Shown here in pieces: positions 60,087-64,000 of a stretch of DNA of 64,000 nt. Source of the stretch: an uncultured Anaerolineae bacterium (GTDB lineage: Bacteria; Chloroflexota; Anaerolineae; Anaerolineales; Villigracilaceae); NCBI GenBank assembly GCA_903838415.1, contig CAILYI010000109.1:62001-126000 (forward strand), written 5' to 3'. The notes under the pieces are model-generated. The model saw only the letters and a program-made list of their open reading frames with translations, was not told the DNA's origin and did no database searches. How positions within the stretch are numbered: position 1 is the first letter of the stretch; each line of letters opens with the position of its first letter. The position numbers and the translations under genes were made by a program.

Positions 60087-61811
60087 TTACTCGGCGGGCT
60101 GGTTCAGGACTTTTGGACCAAGCAGGTCTTTGAAGTACTGGAAGGCGCCGGTGTTGCCCTTGCGCAGCGGGTACTTGTAATCCAGACCGATGCTAAAGCT
60201 GGCGACCACATCATTGGCGTCCAGTTTCGAGCCGTTCGAGAAGACAACACCCTTCTTCAAAACGCAGGTCCATTCGGTGGCGTCGGCGTTGCCGGTGCAG
60301 CTTTCGGCCAGGTCGGGTTCCGCAACGGAGGTGGTGGTGAAGGTGTAGAGTTTGCTGAAGACCAGGTTGCAGGCGCGGAAAGAGTTGCCGTCGGTTTCGT
60401 CAGCGCAGGTCAACGAAACGGGTTCGCCATCCTGCGAGAAGACTACGGTGCCATCAGCGGTCTTCATCAGCTTGAAGTTTTCGTTGTAGGGGCCAAGCAC
60501 AACATTTTCGACGCTGGCCAGGTAGGCCTGGTTGACTGTGCCGTGCGCGATGACAATGTTCGGGACGTGCTGAGCATACAGCTTGTTGACTTCGTCATAC
60601 ATCTTCTGGCGTTCGACTGGATCGCCGGACTTGCCAGCCTTGGCGATCAGATCCATCATATCCTGGAAGGGATTGCCGAAGGATTTGCTGGTGCCCATCA
60701 GGAAAACATCGTACCAGTTGGTCGCATCCGGGTAGTCTTCGCTCCAACCGAGGAAGAACAGTTCTTTCTTGCCGTCGCGAGTCGCGGGCAGATAAGTGGC
60801 CCATTCTTCCATTTCCAGCTTGATTTTGATGCCAGATTCGGCCAATTGCGCCTGGACGGCCTGGGCGATCTTGGTCGGCTGCGGGAAGTACGGGCGGGTG
60901 CGTTCAGCGTACGAGAGGGTATATTCTTTGTTGAAGTCGAAACCTTCGGCCTTCAGCATTTCGATGCCCTTGGCAGTATCATAAGTGGTGTCAACGTAGC
61001 CATCGGTGAAACCGGGCTTGACGCCAGCCGGAACAAACTGGGTGGCAGCCACAGAGCCGGGAGCGTAGAAGTCATCCACGATCTTCTGCTTGTTGATCAG
61101 CATGGCCAGGCCCTGGCGGACTTTTTCGTTGTCCCACGGAGCAATGGCGTTGTTGATGCCCAGGTAGAGGAAGTTGTTAATCTTGCGCGGGGCCAGCTGA
61201 AGGTTGGCATCCGCCGAGATGGTGGACAAGTCATCAGCCGTCACTTCGGCGATACCGCTGACGTTGCCGGACTGCAGGTCAAGCAAACGCGCAGCCGCTT
61301 CCTTGTTCCACTTCAGGATGAAGGTGGAGTTGGCGGGCTTGGTACCAAAGTAAGTGGGGTTGGCTTCGAAGGTGATGTGATCGCCGCGGACCCATTCCTT
61401 GACGATGTAGGGGCCAGTACCGATCGGGTTATCGTTAATCTTGACCGCGTCGCCGCCGGTTTCCTTCAGGTAGTCTTCGTCGAGAATGTCGAAGGCTTCC
61501 ACCGAGCCCACCTTCGCAATGAAGGCCGGTTCAGGGGCGCAGAAGCTGAACTTAACGGTCAGTTCATCAACGGCTTCGATCGACTTGATATTGCCACCGT
61601 AATTGCAATCGGGAGCAACCAGGCTCTCGCCTACGAAAGCGGGAGCAGCCGGGGCTTCAGTCGCAGCGGGGGCGGCGGGTGCTTCAGTCGCGGCCGGGGC
61701 AGCGGGAGCAACCGGGGCTTCAGTGGCGGCCGGGGCGGGAGTGCCGCAGGCAGCCAGTACCATGCTCGCCAAAATGAGCATGGACAGTACTACATAAATA
61801 CTACGTTTCAT
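60087..61811 (-). CDS. ABC transporter substrate-binding lipoprotein, SBP_bac_5 family, circularly permuted
   Basis: 574 residues with AGGAGG 7-9 nt before the ATG. Lipobox LAAC with Cys22, then a TEAPAAPA-type linker (28-58). Compared with DppA the order of segments is swapped: residues 75-455 match the middle and end of DppA (IKSIEAVDELTVKFSF, NPIGTGPYIVKEW, NEKVRQGLAMLINKQKIVD, FLGWSEDYPDATNW, PNIVIAHGTV), whereas residues 465-562 match the N-terminal segment (LVFSKLYTF, EPDLAESC, TCVLKKGVVFSNGS, LDANDVVASFSIGLD, GAFQYFKDLL). The old N- and C-termini are joined near TADGTVVFSQDGEPVSL. Cys pairs near 91, 469, 481, 505 and 516 may form disulphides. First gene of the transporter operon. Confidence 0.9.
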   Translation of the reverse strand: MKRSIYVVLSMLILASMVLAACGTPAPAATEAPVAPAAPAATEAPAAPAATEAPAAPAFVGESLVAPDCNYGGNIKSIEAVDELTVKFSFCAPEPAFIAKVGSVEAFDILDEDYLKETGGDAVKINDNPIGTGPYIVKEWVRGDHITFEANPTYFGTKPANSTFILKWNKEAAARLLDLQSGNVSGIAEVTADDLSTISADANLQLAPRKINNFLYLGINNAIAPWDNEKVRQGLAMLINKQKIVDDFYAPGSVAATQFVPAGVKPGFTDGYVDTTYDTAKGIEMLKAEGFDFNKEYTLSYAERTRPYFPQPTKIAQAVQAQLAESGIKIKLEMEEWATYLPATRDGKKELFFLGWSEDYPDATNWYDVFLMGTSKSFGNPFQDMMDLIAKAGKSGDPVERQKMYDEVNKLYAQHVPNIVIAHGTVNQAYLASVENVVLGPYNENFKLMKTADGTVVFSQDGEPVSLTCADETDGNSFRACNLVFSKLYTFTTTSVAEPDLAESCTGNADATEWTCVLKKGVVFSNGSKLDANDVVASFSIGLDYKYPLRKGNTGAFQYFKDLLGPKVLNQPAE

Positions 61812-61886
61812 GGGTTCTCCTCCTGAGAGAATTGAGTTGGAGTGATGGACGAAAAGCGAATTATCAACGATCCTGCAATCTCGTCC

Positions 61887-61926
61887 AGCATCCGATTCTA
61901 GGATGCTGTTTGATTATACAGCATCT
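61887..61926 (-). promoter_or_regulatory. Three alternating inverted-repeat arms upstream of the binding-protein gene
   Basis: Arms A CAGCATCC (61887-61894), B GGATGCTGT (61902-61910) and C ACAGCATC (61919-61926): B can pair with A or with C, but not both. On the minus strand TATAAT (61919-61914) lies between B and C, so the B-C pair brackets a possible -10 box. This could be an operator or a switchable RNA structure. Confidence 0.6.
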
Positions 61927-61934
61927 TTTGACCA

Positions 61935-63047
61935 TTAATAAACCGGCAGAGGGATTCCAACTCCGTTTATTGTCACATCCCTGGGATTTTCCGGCCAAAT
62001 TCCTGCCACCTTTGTCCCGCACGAGGGACAGGTGCCATCTTTGGTCAGGCGATACTCGCTGATGACATAGCCATGACGGCGAATCAACGCCCGGTTGCAG
62101 TGCGGACAATGGGTATTTTCGTACTCTTCCACTCTGCCCGGCAAATTCCCGGCGTAGATGTAATGCAAACCGGCCTCGCGCCCAATTTCGGCAGCGCGCA
62201 GCAGCGTTTTGGATGGAGTATTCTCCGGGGTGGTCATTTTGTAGTCTTTGTGAAAAGCCGTCACATGCCAGGGAATATCCGCTGAAACGGACTGCAGAAA
62301 GCGCGCGGTTTCAAACAATTCCTCGTTGCTGTCGTTGAATCCGGGCACCACCAGCGTCACCACCTCCACCCACAGCCCCAGCGCGTACGCTCTTTGGATG
62401 GTATCCAGCACGTTTTTGAGCACGCCCCCCAAAGAGCGGTAGTTTTTCTCCTGCATGGACTTTAAATCGACCTTGTAGGCGGAGAGATAAGGCCTGAGAT
62501 ACTCCAGCGCCTCGGGCGTGGCGTTCCCATTCGAGACGAAAGCGCACATCATCCCGGCAGATTTGGCTTCCTTGAAAATCGCCACGGCCCACTCACTGGT
62601 AATCAATGGTTCGTTATAGGATGAAACCACGACTTCGGCATGCGCACGCCGAGCGGTTTTGATGATTTCCGCTGGGCTGATTGGACGCACCAGATTGACC
62701 GCCACTTCAGAAGCCGAGTCGCGCAAAGCCTGAGATGTCAGCCAGTTCTGGCAATAGCCACAATGGAAGTCGCAGCCCAGCATCCCAAACGTCAGCGCCG
62801 TGGCACCCGGCAAGACGTGCGCAAAGGGTTTTTTCTCAATCGGATCAGATTGCAGTCCGGCCACGTAACCCCAGGGCACACGCAACGTTCCATCCCTGTT
62901 CAGCCGTACCAGGCAAATGCCACGTTTTTCAGGAGCAATCTTGCAGCGATGGGCGCAGGCCGAACAGCGCACAACATCATCAGGTAGTTTTTCAAAAAGT
63001 TCCCCCTGGGCGGTCAGACCATCCAAGACATTGGCCAGGGCTATCAT
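61935..63047 (-). CDS. amrS: AmmeMemoRadiSam system radical SAM enzyme (AmrS)
   Basis: 370 residues from ATG 63047 (GGAGG then GCAGGTA); an in-frame extension upstream overlaps the divergent gene and is rejected. N-terminal zinc-like CSACAHRCKIAPEKRGIC, the radical-SAM cluster motif GCDFHCGYCQNW (CxxxCxxC), and a C-terminal zinc ribbon (HCPHCNRAL and CPSCGTKVAG). AmrS usually works with AmmeMemo proteins (Memo and AMMECR1-like), which are not seen in this window. Substrate unknown. Confidence 0.9.
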   Translation of the reverse strand: MIALANVLDGLTAQGELFEKLPDDVVRCSACAHRCKIAPEKRGICLVRLNRDGTLRVPWGYVAGLQSDPIEKKPFAHVLPGATALTFGMLGCDFHCGYCQNWLTSQALRDSASEVAVNLVRPISPAEIIKTARRAHAEVVVSSYNEPLITSEWAVAIFKEAKSAGMMCAFVSNGNATPEALEYLRPYLSAYKVDLKSMQEKNYRSLGGVLKNVLDTIQRAYALGLWVEVVTLVVPGFNDSNEELFETARFLQSVSADIPWHVTAFHKDYKMTTPENTPSKTLLRAAEIGREAGLHYIYAGNLPGRVEEYENTHCPHCNRALIRRHGYVISEYRLTKDGTCPSCGTKVAGIWPENPRDVTINGVGIPLPVY

Positions 63048-63082
63048 TACCTGCCTCCAGGTTTCAATCTTGCTTGTTGCCT

Positions 63083-63094
63083 TATAATATGAAC
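63083..63094 (+). promoter_or_regulatory. Leaderless promoter of mobA
   Basis: TATAAT (63083-63088) ends 6 nt before ATG 63095; an ATG at 63089 directly touches the -10 and is a less likely start. No Shine-Dalgarno sequence is present, and the -35 is weak. Confidence 0.55.
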
Positions 63095-63712
63095 ATGCTA
63101 ACCGTTGCCATCCAGGCTGGCGGCGAATCACGCCGCATGGGACAGGACAAAGCGCTGCTGCCGTTTCTCGGCCAGCCGCTGATTGCGCGCGTGGCCGCGC
63201 GCATGGCGTCCATCGCGGATGAGGTCATCGTCACCACCAACCGCCCCGACGCTTACGCCTTTCTGGGATTGCCGCTTTTTGCGGATCAGCGCGCGGGACG
63301 TGGGGCTTTGGGCGGGCTGTATACTGCGCTGCAGGCAGCCCGCCAGCCGCTGGTGGCGGTGGTGGCTTGCGATATGCCCTTCGCCAGCCCGGAGCTGCTC
63401 GCTTTTCAGGCCCGGGTGCTGGAAGCCGAAGCCGTTGACGTTGTGATCCCGTTCGTTCAAGGCGTCGACGGTGGTTCCGGTGGCTACGAGCCGTTACACG
63501 CGGTTTACCGTCGCGAAACCTGCCTGCCAGCCGTGGAACAAGCGCTGGATAGCGATCAGTGGAAGGTCATTGCGTGGTTTTCGAAAGTCAGGGTGCGCGC
63601 GCTAACGGAAGAAGAATGCCGCGTTCACGATCCGGGCGGATTGGCGTTTGCCAATGTCAATACGCCGCAGGAATTATCAGAAGCTGAACAAATGGCGCGA
63701 GGCGAGGGATAG
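63095..63712 (+). CDS. mobA: Molybdenum cofactor guanylyltransferase (MobA)
   Basis: 205 residues from ATG 63095 (two codons shorter than the ATG at 63089). Nucleotidyltransferase motif IQAGGESRRMGQDKALLPFLG at the start, then VTTNRPDAYAFLGLPLFAD, VACDMPFASPELLAF with the metal Asp, and ANVNTPQEL near the end. It adds GMP to molybdopterin to make the guanine dinucleotide cofactor. It diverges from amrS and converges with the UspA gene, with 1 nt between stops. Confidence 0.9.
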   Translation: MLTVAIQAGGESRRMGQDKALLPFLGQPLIARVAARMASIADEVIVTTNRPDAYAFLGLPLFADQRAGRGALGGLYTALQAARQPLVAVVACDMPFASPELLAFQARVLEAEAVDVVIPFVQGVDGGSGGYEPLHAVYRRETCLPAVEQALDSDQWKVIAWFSKVRVRALTEEECRVHDPGGLAFANVNTPQELSEAEQMARGEG

Positions 63713-63713
63713 A

Positions 63714-64000
63714 TCAGCGCACAATCAGCACCGGGCACGGCGCGTGGCTGACCACTTTCTGGCTGGTACTGCCCAACAATAGTCCACCCAGGGTGCTCAT
63801 GCCGCGCGAACCCATCACAATCACATCTGAATGGCGAGTATTGGCCACTTCGATGATGGCTTCAGCGGGGGAACCTTCAAGCAATTCTGTGTGGATTTCG
63901 CCGGGAATTTCGCCAACAGCTTTTATGGAAGCCTGCAAAATTTCTTCAGCTTCCTTCAAACGTGCATCAAGGGCGATCTGCATATTTGGTTCACCAAGAA
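63714..64000 (-). CDS. Universal stress protein (UspA family), N-terminus beyond window edge
   Basis: Partial gene: about 95 codons are open to the right edge, and no stop precedes the in-frame ATG at 63983, so the true start is probably outside. The C-terminal half has the UspA ATP-binding motif G-x2-G-x9-G-S in MGSRGMSTLGGLLLGSTSQ, then VVSHAPCPVLIVR, and the preceding SDVIVMGS strand. A full UspA domain is about 140 residues. It binds ATP and is induced by stress in model species. Confidence 0.88.
   Translation of the reverse strand, partial: LGEPNMQIALDARLKEAEEILQASIKAVGEIPGEIHTELLEGSPAEAIIEVANTRHSDVIVMGSRGMSTLGGLLLGSTSQKVVSHAPCPVLIVR

Noticed and set aside
59820-61826. Long plus-strand open frame (668 codons) opposite the binding-protein and permease genes
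   Set aside because: It is the mirror frame of a strongly supported gene with lipobox, linker and ribosome-binding site; its translation has no family motif.
62735-63094. N-terminal extension of mobA
   Set aside because: Antisense to amrS; the nucleotidyltransferase motif begins only at 63095 and a -10 box lies directly before it.

Overview
The window looks like a chromosomal segment of a bacterium from the Chloroflexota, most likely an Anaerolineae-type lineage. This is inference from gene content, because no rRNA lies in the window. The clues are a mevalonate kinase and a DPPR-synthase-like UbiA enzyme in a bacterial background, many GT39-type membrane glycosyltransferases, lipoproteins with T/P/A-rich linkers after the lipobox (three read ACNLP), a short IF-2, and leaderless promoters at several genes. 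Base composition is moderately GC-rich and even. I see no prophage, insertion sequence or CRISPR array.

Layout. 1-9780 (minus strand): lepA followed by a compact surface-glycan/lipid block (LPG-synthase-like membrane protein, CDP-paratose-2-epimerase-like enzyme, GT4, methyltransferase, two GT39-like proteins; the last runs off the left edge). 9948-14000: a VapBC-type pair, a PH/SHOCT membrane protein, a large membrane protein and a zinc-ribbon protein. 14149-20478: CDF metal exporter, tlyA, then a plus-strand run of UbiA-type enzyme, mevalonate kinase, membrane protein, FAD amine-oxidase-like enzyme and Asp/Glu racemase. 20549-30682: two deacetylase-like lipoproteins, an FlK-like thioesterase, a Rieske oxygenase of the quaternary-amine type, a DUF4258 pair, two PYROXD2-like flavoproteins, a GcvT-like protein and an FAH-family enzyme; this looks like a catabolic region for methylated amines or related compounds. 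30701-34461: galE, gatA, gatC and an esterase lipoprotein. 34525-34797: tRNA-Pro followed by a 76-bp tandem repeat that carries its own 3' end and terminator. 34887-42460: small protein/NERD/GT2/rnhB operon, panC, phosphodiesterase lipoprotein, ssb, repeat-bearing lipoprotein, ychF. 42521-50345: tRNA-Leu, glgC, terC, GNAT, a SERCA-like Ca2+ ATPase, a methyltransferase and menG. 50521-57951: the nusA-ylxR-infB-rbfA-nrnA-truB-ribF translation/RNA-processing cluster, without rimP or ylxQ but with an attenuator-like hairpin before nusA. 58004-64000: peptide-type ABC transporter (two permeases and one binding protein, no ATPases), amrS, mobA and a partial UspA.

The most unusual finding is the ABC transporter binding protein at 60087-61811. 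Its SBP_bac_5 fold is circularly permuted: the segment that normally begins the mature protein sits at the C-terminus, after the segment that normally ends it. Other notable signals are heptad-periodic inverted repeats in two spacers of the flavoprotein/GcvT gene run, a 21-bp tandem hairpin array with a compensatory stem change, the tRNA-Pro 3'-end/terminator triplication, and six genes whose -10 box ends 6-7 nt before the ATG with no Shine-Dalgarno sequence.
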